Source: Caulobacterales bacterium (GTDB lineage Bacteria > Pseudomonadota > Alphaproteobacteria > Caulobacterales > Caulobacteraceae). Taken from it: a DNA stretch of 64,000 nt. The translations under genes were made by a program, and so were the position numbers. The notes under the pieces are model-generated. The model was not told the origin of the DNA and made no database searches. It was given only the letters and a program-made list of their open reading frames with translations. Each line of letters starts with the position of its first letter. Within the stretch, counting starts at the first letter, position 1. Below are positions 8,497 through 18,124 of this stretch, piece by piece. Location: assembly GCA_947474395.1 (NCBI GenBank), contig CANJID010000002.1, forward strand, positions 1 to 64,000, read 5' to 3'.

Positions 8497-8895
8497 ATGA
8501 AGACCCCCTTCCTGATCCTCGCCGCGGCCGCCGCCGTCTCGATCGGCCTTGCCGGCTGCAGCAAGCCCGGCCTGGAGGCTCCCTTCGACAAGGGGGTCTG
8601 CTTCCAGTTCGTCCCCAGCGGCGACAACGCGGGCAAGTTCAACAAGATCTCCGAGAAGGTGCCGTCGCTGGAATATTGCGCCGCCTACCTGGAGGGCATG
8701 CGCCAGCGCTTCCTGCGGCTCGGCGGCAACCGCACCCAGATGATGGGGGCCTACCAGGGCCAGTTCATCTTCCTGGAGCCGCGGGGAATCTTCACCGCCC
8801 CCAACCTGAAGGCCCGCCCCTATCTGGCGCTGGTGCGGACGGGGGACGGGCGGCTGGCGGTGCCGGGGGCGGTCCCGGAGCAGCCGCAGAACTGA
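8497..8895 (+). CDS. small lipoprotein, unknown function
   Basis: A 132-residue protein with a classic lipoprotein signal peptide: MKTPF, a hydrophobic run rich in Ala, then the lipobox LAGC with Cys21. The mature part has two further Cys (GVCFQF, LEYCAA) and the pattern GKFNKISEKVPSLEYCAAYL followed by an EGMRQRF segment. No family is recognised. ATG 8497 is chosen over an in-frame start at 8428 because only the former gives the signal peptide at the very N-terminus. It follows the membrane-anchored protein by 47 bases, so the two small envelope proteins may be co-expressed. Confidence 0.8.
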   Translation: MKTPFLILAAAAAVSIGLAGCSKPGLEAPFDKGVCFQFVPSGDNAGKFNKISEKVPSLEYCAAYLEGMRQRFLRLGGNRTQMMGAYQGQFIFLEPRGIFTAPNLKARPYLALVRTGDGRLAVPGAVPEQPQN

Positions 8896-8908
8896 GTTTC
8901 CGGCCGGA

Positions 8909-8943
8909 TTGACTCTCCGGTCGGACGAGAACATTATGAGAAC
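8909..8943 (+). promoter_or_regulatory. ssb promoter overlapped by a LexA (SOS) box
   Basis: GAAC-ATTATGA-GAAC at 8929-8943 is a perfect match to the alphaproteobacterial LexA operator (GTTC-N7-GTTC and its complement). It sits on a plausible promoter: TTGACT at 8909-8914, a 17-base spacer and CATTAT at 8932-8937, so LexA would cover the -10 element. The start codon of ssb is 55 bases further on. In Caulobacter ssb belongs to the SOS regulon, which agrees. Confidence 0.85.
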
Positions 8944-8997
8944 AAACATCAGCCCCGGCGTGGCCGAGGGACTGAGCAATCGGTGGAAGGGGCTCCC

Positions 8998-9489
8998 ATG
9001 GCCGGCAGCGTGAACAAGGTGATTCTGGTCGGCAATCTGGGCAAGGATCCGGAAATCCGCACCCTCAATTCCGGCGACCGGGTCGCCAACCTGCGCATCG
9101 CCACCTCCGAGAGCTGGCGCGACAAGTCCTCGGGCGAGCGCAAGGAAAAGACCGAGTGGCACCAGGTGGTGATCTTCAACGACAACCTGGTGAAGGTGGC
9201 CGAGCAGTACCTGCGCAAGGGCTCGACCGTCTATATCGAGGGCTCGCTGCAGACCCGCAAATGGACCGACCAGCAGGGCGTGGAGAAGTACTCCACCGAG
9301 GTGGTGCTGCAGAAGTTCCGCGGTGAGCTGACCATGCTGGGCGGCCGCGGCGACCGGGCCGAGGGCGGCGACGACTATGCCGGCGGCGGCGCATCGACCG
9401 GCGGCTTCCAGGGCGGCGGTCGCCCCGCGCCGGCCTCCGGCCCCCGCGAGAGCTTCCCCGCGGACCTGGACGACGAAATTCCGTTCTAG
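8998..9489 (+). CDS. ssb: single-stranded DNA-binding protein
   Basis: A 163-residue SSB. The OB fold spans about residues 1-108, with [18 protein letters not shown] at the N-terminus and WHQVVIFN and [15 protein letters not shown] in the middle. A Gly-rich flexible linker ([15 protein letters not shown] and onward) leads to the acidic tip DLDDEIPF, which recruits DNA replication and repair partners. It coats ssDNA as a tetramer during replication, recombination and repair. ATG 8998 is preceded by GGAAGGGG; an earlier in-frame start at 8983 is less likely. A LexA box lies in its promoter, so expression should rise on DNA damage. The gene is convergent with the cyclophilin gene. Confidence 0.97.
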   Translation: MAGSVNKVILVGNLGKDPEIRTLNSGDRVANLRIATSESWRDKSSGERKEKTEWHQVVIFNDNLVKVAEQYLRKGSTVYIEGSLQTRKWTDQQGVEKYSTEVVLQKFRGELTMLGGRGDRAEGGDDYAGGGASTGGFQGGGRPAPASGPRESFPADLDDEIPF

Positions 9490-9502
9490 GCTTGGGTTTA
9501 GA

Positions 9503-9529
9503 GGTCGCTCCTCCAGAAGGGGAGCGACT
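9503..9529. terminator. hairpin between convergent ssb and cyclophilin genes
   Basis: An approximately 10-bp stem (GTCGCTC pairing with GAGCGAC, extended by C-G, U-G and C-G pairs) with a 5-nt loop lies in the 46-base gap between two convergent genes. No strong T tract is present on either side, so termination strength is uncertain. Confidence 0.5.
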
Positions 9530-9535
9530 AGCGCC

Positions 9536-10411
9536 TCAGCTCCCCTGCACCGGGACCTGCACGTCGCAGATGGTGAAGTCGGCGCCGCGGGCGATGCGGG
9601 TGGCGTCGACCTGGGCCTTGAAGGCGGCGCTGGCGGTGTCGAGCACGCGGATATTGGGCCGCTCGGCCGCTGGGATGTCGGCGAGGATACGGGCGCGGGT
9701 CATATGGTCCGGATTGACCGGCGGCTCGCCCACGGAGATCGAGCGCACCACGTCCAGGCCGGACACCACTCGGCCCCAGGCGGAATACTTGGCTTCCAGG
9801 TTGGCGTTCATCTGCCGCATCAGGAAGAACTGGCTGTTGGCCGTGTCCGGGTCGGTCGCCCGCGCCAGGCCCGCGACGCCGGGGCAGAAGCGCGGCACGG
9901 CGGTGACCTTGCCGTCGGTGGTCATCAGCATCAGCCCGGCCGCCTGGCTGGTGATCGGCATGGTCCCGACGAAGCCGGTCTCGAATCCGGACTGGGACTG
10001 CATGGCGGTGAAGGCGGTCTCAGGGGCCCGGCGAAAGTTGAACTTGCCCGGCAGGTCCGGCAGGTCCGAGCCCCCGGTGCCGTCGTCCTTTGGATCGCCG
10101 GTCTGGGCCATGAAGTCGCCGATGACGCGGAAGAAGCTGCGCCCGTCATAAAGGCCGCGCCGGGTCAGGGTCTTGATCCGCTCGACCGCCTCGGGCGCCA
10201 CGTCGGGGCGCATCTCCACCACGATCTTGCCCTTGGTGGTCTCGATCACCAGGGTGTTCTCCGGATCGAGGGCGCGCCAGTCGGCCGCCGTCGGTACGGG
10301 GGCAGGGGCCGCCGCGGGCTGGCCGGCGCGGGCCGCCGGGGTCGCCGCCAGGATCGACGCGACCGCCAGGCTTGAGGCCGTCACGAACGCGGAACGCGAA
10401 AACACCCTCAC
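9536..10411 (-). CDS. periplasmic peptidyl-prolyl isomerase (cyclophilin)
   Basis: A 291-residue protein with an N-terminal signal peptide (MRVFSRSAF, hydrophobic core, cleavage likely after AARA) followed by a cyclophilin domain. Diagnostic segments are NTLVIETTKGKIVVEM, FFRVIGDFMAQTGDP (the F-x-R-x-x-x-x-F-x-x-Q-G/T-G-D motif) and GTGGSDLPDL. It would catalyse proline cis-trans isomerisation in the periplasm or at the envelope. The C-terminal 90 residues extend past the core and include NSQFFLMRQMNANLEAKYSA, typical of longer cyclophilins. The GTG start overlaps the coaD stop in the sequence GTGA, so it is probably coupled to coaD and gyrA. It is not a candidate for PpiD or SurA, which have parvulin domains. 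Confidence 0.9.
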   Translation of the reverse strand: MRVFSRSAFVTASSLAVASILAATPAARAGQPAAAPAPVPTAADWRALDPENTLVIETTKGKIVVEMRPDVAPEAVERIKTLTRRGLYDGRSFFRVIGDFMAQTGDPKDDGTGGSDLPDLPGKFNFRRAPETAFTAMQSQSGFETGFVGTMPITSQAAGLMLMTTDGKVTAVPRFCPGVAGLARATDPDTANSQFFLMRQMNANLEAKYSAWGRVVSGLDVVRSISVGEPPVNPDHMTRARILADIPAAERPNIRVLDTASAAFKAQVDATRIARGADFTICDVQVPVQGS

Positions 10412-10901
10412 GCCTGTCTCCCTACCTTGGCCGCGATCCGCGCGGCGACGCTGGGCGTGACGAAGGACGAGATGTCCCCCCCCAGGCGCGCGATCTCCTT
10501 GACCAGGCGCGAGGCGACCGCCTGATGGCGCGGATCGGCCATCAGGAAGACCGTCTCGATCTCCCGGTTGAGCTGCTGGTTCATGGCCGTCATCTGGAAC
10601 TCGTACTCGAAGTCTGCGACCGCTCTAAGGCCGCGGACGATCAGGCTTGCGCCGACATCCTGGGCGAAATGCATCAGGAGGCGATCGAACGGCTGGACGA
10701 CGATCTCAGCCTTGCCGCGCAGGGGCTCGACGGCCTCCATCACCATGGCCACCCGCTCGTCGAGATCGAACAGCGGGCCCTTATCCTTGTTGATGGCCAC
10801 CCCGATGATCAGCCGGTCCACCAGCTTCACCGCCCGGCCCATGATGTCGATATGGCCGTTGGTGACCGGATCGAAGGTGCCGGGATAGAGGCCGATGCGC
10901 G

Positions 10902-10905
<4 letters not shown>
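10408..10905 (-). CDS. coaD: phosphopantetheine adenylyltransferase
   Basis: A 165-residue nucleotidyltransferase that adds AMP to 4'-phosphopantetheine to give dephospho-CoA, the penultimate step of CoA synthesis. The N-terminus [20 protein letters not shown] carries the T/H-x-G-H nucleotide-binding motif, and [19 protein letters not shown] is the substrate-binding signature. Length is standard. The GTG start overlaps the gyrA stop (GTGA), and its own stop overlaps the cyclophilin start in the same way, so the three genes look like one translationally coupled operon. panC and panB, which act upstream in the pathway, are elsewhere in this window. Confidence 0.96.
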
Positions 10906-13709
<2,804 letters not shown>

Positions 13710-13812
13710 GGGGAAAGGTGGGCCTTTTGGGGGAAGCGGGACAGGGCCCGAACGGGCGGGAATCGATAATCTTCAGACAGGCTAGGTGTTAGCACCCCAG
13801 GACGGGGCGCGC

Positions 13813-13840
13813 AAAAGAACGGGGGCTTTAATCGCCCCCG
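13813..13840 (-). terminator. intrinsic terminator after arfB-DUF2200
   Basis: On the minus strand a 7-bp stem (CGGGGGC with its complement) and 7-nt loop is followed by TTCTTTT. It lies 23 bases after the stop of the DUF2200 gene and upstream of gyrA, so it separates the two transcripts. The remaining sequence between gyrA and this hairpin must hold the gyrA promoter, but I see no clear -35/-10 pair. Confidence 0.65.
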
Positions 13841-13863
13841 CTGTTGCGCCCGGAGCACGGCGC

Positions 13864-14211
13864 TCATCCTCGCAGGATCTTCCCCATCGCCTTGCCCTTG
13901 GCGAGTTCGTCGATGAGCTTGTCCAGGTAGCGGATTTCCCGCATCAGCGGATCTTCGACCTCCTCGACGCGAACGCCGCAGACGAGCCCCGTGATGGCGG
14001 TCCGTGCAGGGTTAAGCCTGGCCTGGGCGAAGAAGGTCTCGAAGTCCGTCTTGGCGGCGAGTTGGGAGTCGAACTCGTCCTGGCTGAAGCCCGTCAGCCA
14101 GCGGATGATCTGGTCGACCTCGCCCCTTGTCCGCCCCTTCTTCTCCGCCTTGGCGACGTAGAGCGGATAGACACTGGCGAAGCTGGTCGTGAAAATCCGA
14201 TGCCTGGTCAT
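13864..14211 (-). CDS. DUF2200 family protein
   Basis: A 115-residue protein that matches the DUF2200 family: it begins [20 protein letters not shown], continues [20 protein letters not shown] with GFSQDEFD, and ends with a conserved [20 protein letters not shown] segment. Family members are widespread small cytosolic proteins of unknown biochemical role. No signal peptide or membrane segment is seen. Its ATG overlaps the arfB stop codon by four bases (ATGA), so it is probably translated together with that ribosome-rescue factor. A terminator follows. Confidence 0.88.
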   Translation of the reverse strand: MTRHRIFTTSFASVYPLYVAKAEKKGRTRGEVDQIIRWLTGFSQDEFDSQLAAKTDFETFFAQARLNPARTAITGLVCGVRVEEVEDPLMREIRYLDKLIDELAKGKAMGKILRG

Positions 14212-14630
14212 GAGTCCGCCCCCGGCTTGCCGCGCATGGCCTTGACCCCGGAGCGCTTCGACTTGCCCTCCAGCCGCTTCAGCTTGGACGAATAGGTGGG
14301 CTTGGTCGGCCGGCGCGCCTTGGGCCGGTGGGCGGCCTGGGCCAACAGCTCCACCAGCCGCGCCAGGGCGTCGTCGCGGTTGCGCTCCTGGGTGCGGAAG
14401 CGGTTGGAGGTGATGACGATCACCCCCTCGCTGGTCAGCCGCCGCCCCGCCAGCCGCTCGGCGCGGGCACGCACGTCCTCCGGCAGGGAGGGGGAGCCCC
14501 GGATATCGAAGCGCAGGTCCACCGCCGTCGAGACCTTGTTGACGTTCTGGCCCCCCGGACCGCCCATCCGGAAGAACCGCTCCTCGACCTCGCTCTCGTC
14601 GATCTCGATGCCGGGGGCGATTGCGATCAT
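14208..14630 (-). CDS. arfB: alternative ribosome-rescue factor ArfB (peptidyl-tRNA hydrolase)
   Basis: A 140-residue class I release-factor-like protein. The catalytic loop is [20 protein letters not shown] with the GGQ that hydrolyses peptidyl-tRNA. The C-terminal basic tail ([19 protein letters not shown]) is the part of ArfB that enters the empty mRNA channel of stalled ribosomes. No stop-codon recognition domain is present, and the length matches ArfB/YaeJ. ATG 14630 has GAAGGA upstream. Its stop overlaps the start of the DUF2200 gene. It is divergent from the DUF1489 gene with about 76 bases between the starts. Confidence 0.94.
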   Translation of the reverse strand: MIAIAPGIEIDESEVEERFFRMGGPGGQNVNKVSTAVDLRFDIRGSPSLPEDVRARAERLAGRRLTSEGVIVITSNRFRTQERNRDDALARLVELLAQAAHRPKARRPTKPTYSSKLKRLEGKSKRSGVKAMRGKPGADS

Positions 14631-14706
14631 GGTCCTTCGAGAATCCTGTGGGCGCGGGCCGATTGTCCTATTCGCGGGCGCGCCGTTCCAGCCTATCTCA
14701 GGGCGC

Positions 14707-15117
14707 ATGGCCCTGCATCTCATCAAGCTTTGCGTAGGCTGCGACAACATCGAGGAGCTGCTCGATTGGCGGCGCGAGCATGCGGCGCGCGAGCCGGACT
14801 GGCGCCTTCGCACCCGCCAGACCCCCAAGCGCGCCGCCGAACTGATCGAGGGCGGCTCGGTCTACCGCGTGTTCAAGGGCATGATCCTCTGCCGCCAGCC
14901 GGTCCTCGCCGTCGAAACGGTGGGCGAGGGCGTCGCCGCCCGCTGCGAGATCGTGCTGAGCCCCGACATCGTCCGCGTCGCCCCCACGCCCCGCCGCGCC
15001 TTCCAGGGCTGGCGCTACCTTGAAGCTAACGACGCGCCCCAAGACCTGGAAGCGGGGGAAACCGGTTCCATGCCCCCCGAACTCGCCATCCAGCTCCGCG
15101 CGATCGGGGCGTGGTGA
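14707..15117 (+). CDS. DUF1489 family protein
   Basis: A 136-residue protein of the alphaproteobacterial DUF1489 family, recognised by the start MALHLIKLCVGCDNIEELLD, the central RTRQTPKRAAELIEGGSVYR and VFKGMILCRQ, and the C-terminal GWRYLEANDAP followed by a PPELAIQLRAIGAW end. No function is established for the family. Two Cys occur near the N-terminus (CVGCD), which could bind metal. It is predicted cytosolic. A strong bidirectional terminator follows. Confidence 0.9.
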   Translation: MALHLIKLCVGCDNIEELLDWRREHAAREPDWRLRTRQTPKRAAELIEGGSVYRVFKGMILCRQPVLAVETVGEGVAARCEIVLSPDIVRVAPTPRRAFQGWRYLEANDAPQDLEAGETGSMPPELAIQLRAIGAW

Positions 15118-15148
15118 TCTGGGCTAAGCCAGGACCGCCAAAACTCAA

Positions 15149-15188
15149 ACCGCTCATCCCGGCTTTCGCCGGGATGAGCGGTATTTTT
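15149..15188. terminator. strong bidirectional intrinsic terminator
   Basis: A perfect 15-bp stem (15149-15163 with 15168-15182) closes a TTTC loop. It is followed by ATTTTT on the plus strand and by a T-rich stretch (GTTTGAGTTTT) on the minus strand. It lies between the convergent DUF1489 and NTF2-like genes and should stop transcription from both. Confidence 0.9.
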
Positions 15189-15199
15189 GGGGGTGAAGT

Positions 15200-15751
15200 C
15201 TAGCGCGCCGGGGCGGCGGGGGCTGGAGTGGGGGCGCCCGCCGCCGCGGGGGCGGTGGTGCGCATTTCGGCGAAGACGTGGCGGCTCTTGAAGCGCCATT
15301 GGCCGTCCTTGTCGCGGACCACGACATCCTCGTAGCGGCCGCGCTCCAGGATGCCCGGCTCGCCGTTCGCCCGCTTCACGATCATGGCCCAGCGCGAGCG
15401 CACATTGGCCGTGTCGCCCTTCGGGTCGACCTCGTGGTCGCTGCCGGTGTGCACCGAGCCCGGGCCGAAGTTCGGCGACGACTTGCTCATCATGTCGAAG
15501 ATCGCTTGGCGGCCCTTGAACTGGCTGGAGCAGCAGATCAGCTCCCCATCGGCGACGAACATCTCGCTGTAGGTGCGATAGTCGTGGGCGTCGATGATCC
15601 AGTAGTAGCGCTCGAGCAGGGCGTCGATCTTCTGCAGGTCCTCCACCCGCTGCAGCCGCGCGGCCAGGCTTGCGGCCGGCGCGGGGGCGGCGAGCGCGGG
15701 GGCCGCGCTCACGGCAAGGGCGAGGGCCAGGACGATAGGGCGAAGCTTCAT
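15200..15751 (-). CDS. secreted SnoaL/NTF2-like protein
   Basis: A 183-residue protein with a signal peptide (MKLRPIVLALALAVSAAPALA, then APAP) followed by an NTF2-like cone fold of the SnoaL type: QKIDALLERYYWIIDAHDYR, then YSEMFVADGELIC, and a C-terminal beta sheet ending in DKDGQWRFKSRHVF. SnoaL-like domains bind or isomerise small hydrophobic molecules, but the exact role here is unknown. The tail is an Ala/Pro-rich, low-complexity stretch. ATG 15751 gives a proper signal peptide; an earlier start at 15799 would bury it. The gene follows panC on the same strand with a 69-base gap, and a terminator lies just beyond its stop. Confidence 0.8.
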   Translation of the reverse strand: MKLRPIVLALALAVSAAPALAAPAPAASLAARLQRVEDLQKIDALLERYYWIIDAHDYRTYSEMFVADGELICCSSQFKGRQAIFDMMSKSSPNFGPGSVHTGSDHEVDPKGDTANVRSRWAMIVKRANGEPGILERGRYEDVVVRDKDGQWRFKSRHVFAEMRTTAPAAAGAPTPAPAAPAR

Positions 15752-15820
15752 GGCGCGTTTCCCGTTGTCTGATGCAGCGTGGCCGCCGAGACTAGCCACC
15801 TTGCAGCGCTAGGGAAACCG

Positions 15821-16711
15821 TCAGCCGCCGTTGGCCACCGCCAGGTTGTCGATCAGCCGGGTCCTGCCGAGGAAGGCCGCCGCCAGCACCCGCGACGGGC
15901 CCTTGATGGGCCCAGGGCCGCGCCGGGCGAGATCGCCTTCGCCGCGCACCTCGAAATAGTCGATCGCCCCAAAGCCCGCCGCCGTCAGGGCCGCGCGACC
16001 TTGCGCCTCCACGTCCGTTACCGAGGCGCCTTCCAGGAGGCGCGCGCCGGCCGCCTTCAGCGCCGCGTACATGGCGGCGGCCTTGGCCCGCTCTTCGGCG
16101 GCGAGGTAGGCGTTGCGGGAGGAGCGGGCGAGGCCGTCCCGCTCGCGGACGATCGGGGCGCCCAGGACCTCAACGGCGAGGTCGAGGTCGCGCACCAGCC
16201 GGCGGATCACCATCAGCTGCTGATAGTCCTTCTCCCCGAAGATGGCGACGTCCGGGACGGACTGGGTCAGGAGCTTGGCCACCACCGTCGCCACGCCGGC
16301 GAAATGGCCGGGGCGGAAGTCCCCGCACAGCCCCTCGGACACTCCGCCCACGGTGATGCTGGTGGAGAAGCCGGCCGGATACATCTCCTCCGGCGTGGGC
16401 GCATACATGATGTCGGCCTGGGCCCCGCGCAGCAGGTCGGCGTCGGCCATCTCGTCGCGGGGATAGGCCTCGAAGTCCTCGCCCCGGCCGAACTGGGTCG
16501 GGTTGACGAAGACGCTGACCACCACCCGGTCGGCCTGGGCCCGGCCCATCTTGACCAGGGACAGGTGTCCTTCGTGCAGGGCCCCCATGGTCGGCACCAG
16601 GGCGACGGTCTGGCCCCGCTCGCGCCAGGCGCCCACATGGGCGCGCAGGGCCGCGACGGTGCGCACGATGGGGAGCGGCTGGGCGTCCATGCGCGGGCTT
16701 ATGACGCGCAT
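15821..16711 (-). CDS. panC: pantothenate synthetase
   Basis: A 296-residue enzyme that condenses pantoate and beta-alanine with ATP to give pantothenate. Signature segments are VPTMGALHEGHLSLVKMG (ATP-binding HxGH), VSVFVNPTQFG, the substrate loop GLCGDFRPGHFAGVATVVAK, FGEKDYQQL and the KMSKS-like RDGLARSSRNAYL. ATG 16711 has AGGCGG upstream, while ATG 16690 lacks a site. It is divergent from mipZ and in one direction with the NTF2-like gene. panB, which makes pantoate precursor, is about 40 kb away rather than adjacent as in many bacteria. Confidence 0.96.
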   Translation of the reverse strand: MRVISPRMDAQPLPIVRTVAALRAHVGAWRERGQTVALVPTMGALHEGHLSLVKMGRAQADRVVVSVFVNPTQFGRGEDFEAYPRDEMADADLLRGAQADIMYAPTPEEMYPAGFSTSITVGGVSEGLCGDFRPGHFAGVATVVAKLLTQSVPDVAIFGEKDYQQLMVIRRLVRDLDLAVEVLGAPIVRERDGLARSSRNAYLAAEERAKAAAMYAALKAAGARLLEGASVTDVEAQGRAALTAAGFGAIDYFEVRGEGDLARRGPGPIKGPSRVLAAAFLGRTRLIDNLAVANGG

Positions 16712-16779
16712 GAACCCGCCTCGTCCAGCGCGCGTGTCGCGTTGACGCGGGCCCCGCCGGGGTATGTGTTTGCGCAGAT

Positions 16780-16784
16780 GAGTC
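16780..16784. promoter_or_regulatory. GANTC (CcrM) site upstream of mipZ
   Basis: GAGTC lies 28 bases before the chosen mipZ start codon, in the panC-mipZ intergenic region. In Caulobacter, methylation of such sites by CcrM is reported to activate mipZ and ftsZ transcription through GcrA. The site is seen directly; its function here is inferred. Confidence 0.6.
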
Positions 16785-16811
16785 CCGGGTCGCCGGGCGG
16801 TGGGGTTTTTC

Positions 16812-17633
16812 GTGGGTTCAACAGCCAAGCCTTCGCGCGTCATCGTCGTCGGCAACGAGAAGGGCGGGGCAGGCAAGTCCACCATCGCCATCCACCTGGC
16901 GACCGCGCTCCTGCACCGCGGCGCCTCGGTGGCGGTGATCGACCTCGACCTGCGCCAACAGTCGATGGGCCACTTCTTCCGGAGCCGCGCCGCCTGGCTC
17001 GCCTCCTCCGGCGCCAACCTGCCCATGCCGATCGCGCCGTCCCTGGGGGACGATTCCCTGGAGGCCTTCGAGGCCGCGATCGCGGCGGTCGCCGAGGCCG
17101 ACTATGTGCTGATCGATACCCCGGGGGGCGATACCCCCCTGTCGCGGGCGGCCCACGCCCTGGCCGACGTGATCGTCACGCCGATGAACGACAGCTTCGT
17201 CGACTTCGATCTTCTGGGCGAGGTGAACCCGGTCACCCTCGAGGTGATCCGGCCCAGCCTCTATTCCGAGACCGTTTGGGATAGCCGCAAGCGCCGCATG
17301 GCCGCCGACCGGGCGTCGATCGACTGGGTGGTCCTGCGCAACCGCCTCGCCCCATCCGAGGCGCGCAACCGCAAGCGCCTCGACGAGCGGGTGCAGGCTT
17401 TGAGCCGCCGCGCGGGCTTCCGCGTCGGGCCGGGCCTGCGCGACCGGGTGATCTACCGCGAGCTCTTCCCCTTCGGCCTGACGGTCGCCGACCTTTCGCC
17501 GAGCGTGCGCCCGGTGGAGGTTTCCCTCAGCCATATCGCCGCCCGCCAGGAGCTTCGCTCGCTGATGAGCGCGATCGGGCTGGATGACTCCGAGCCCGAG
17601 GCGCGGCCGGCGCCGGCCCGGCAGGCTGGATGA
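16812..17633 (+). CDS. mipZ: MipZ, ParA-like inhibitor of FtsZ assembly
   Basis: A 273-residue ParA/MinD-family ATPase. RVIVVGNEKGGAGKSTIA is the deviant Walker A motif, VAVIDLDLRQQSMGHFF is the switch I region and ADYVLIDTPGGDTPLSRAAH is Walker B. The NEKGGAGKST start and the RNRLAP..NRKRLDE segment are typical of MipZ, which forms a bipolar gradient with ParB and restricts the FtsZ ring to midcell. GTG 16812 has GGTGGGG six bases upstream; GTG 16800 in the same frame would add four residues. It lacks the C-terminal amphipathic helix of MinD. Its stop overlaps the start of the DnaJ-like gene (ATGA). Confidence 0.93.
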   Translation: MGSTAKPSRVIVVGNEKGGAGKSTIAIHLATALLHRGASVAVIDLDLRQQSMGHFFRSRAAWLASSGANLPMPIAPSLGDDSLEAFEAAIAAVAEADYVLIDTPGGDTPLSRAAHALADVIVTPMNDSFVDFDLLGEVNPVTLEVIRPSLYSETVWDSRKRRMAADRASIDWVVLRNRLAPSEARNRKRLDERVQALSRRAGFRVGPGLRDRVIYRELFPFGLTVADLSPSVRPVEVSLSHIAARQELRSLMSAIGLDDSEPEARPAPARQAG

Positions 17634-18091
17634 TCTACATCGCCCTCGGCTGCCTGCTGCTGGGCGCCCTGCTCGGCATCGGCGGCCTGCGCCGCGCCGG
17701 ACGGCTCGCCGCCGCCGCCTGGCGGCCCGGGGCGGGAATGCTGTCGGTCGCCGCCCTCTGCGGGGCCGGGGTGCTGGCGGTGAAGGAAGCCTGGATTCCG
17801 GCCGTGCTGCTCGGGCTTGTCGGCGGCGGCCTCGCCCTCAGCGCCCGTAGCCAGGCGGGCCGCATGCGCCCCGCCAAGGCCGCCAGGTCCTCCGGCATGA
17901 CCGTGGAGGAGGCCAGTGCGATCCTGGGGGTTTCCGCCGACGCCAGCCCCGAGGAAGTGGCCGAGGCCTACCGTCGGCTGATGCACCGGGCCCATCCGGA
18001 CAAGGGCGGATCCAGCGGCCTCGCCGCCCAGATCAACGCCGCGCGCGACGTGATGAACCGGCGCAGCGGGCCCCCCGCGGCTAGACCGTAG
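17630..18091 (+). CDS. membrane-anchored DnaJ-domain protein
   Basis: A 153-residue protein with two or three hydrophobic segments in the first 75 residues (IYIALGCLLLGALLGIGGL; the AAWRPGAGMLSVAALC region; WIPAVLLGLVGGGLALS) and a C-terminal J domain from about residue 88: MTVEEASAILGVSADASPEE, then YRRLMHRAHPDKGGSSGLAA with the HPD motif. This Tim14/DjlA-like layout suggests a membrane-tethered co-chaperone that stimulates an Hsp70 at the membrane. It overlaps mipZ by four bases and should be co-translated with it. The substrate is unknown. Confidence 0.88.
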   Translation: MIYIALGCLLLGALLGIGGLRRAGRLAAAAWRPGAGMLSVAALCGAGVLAVKEAWIPAVLLGLVGGGLALSARSQAGRMRPAKAARSSGMTVEEASAILGVSADASPEEVAEAYRRLMHRAHPDKGGSSGLAAQINAARDVMNRRSGPPAARP

Positions 18092-18099
18092 GCGTCTAG

Positions 18100-18121
18100 G
18101 GTCCAGTCGAGGTCCAGTCGA
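18100..18121. repeat. two tandem copies of an 11-bp repeat
   Basis: GGTCCAGTCGA occurs twice back to back between the convergent DnaJ-like and carboxypeptidase genes. It is short and may be a replication-slippage duplication with no function. Confidence 0.6.
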
Positions 18122-18124
18122 AAA

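Noticed and set aside
13710-13812. A promoter for gyrA
   Set aside because: A TATCGAT-like hexamer is present but no -35 element at suitable distance, so no promoter was called.
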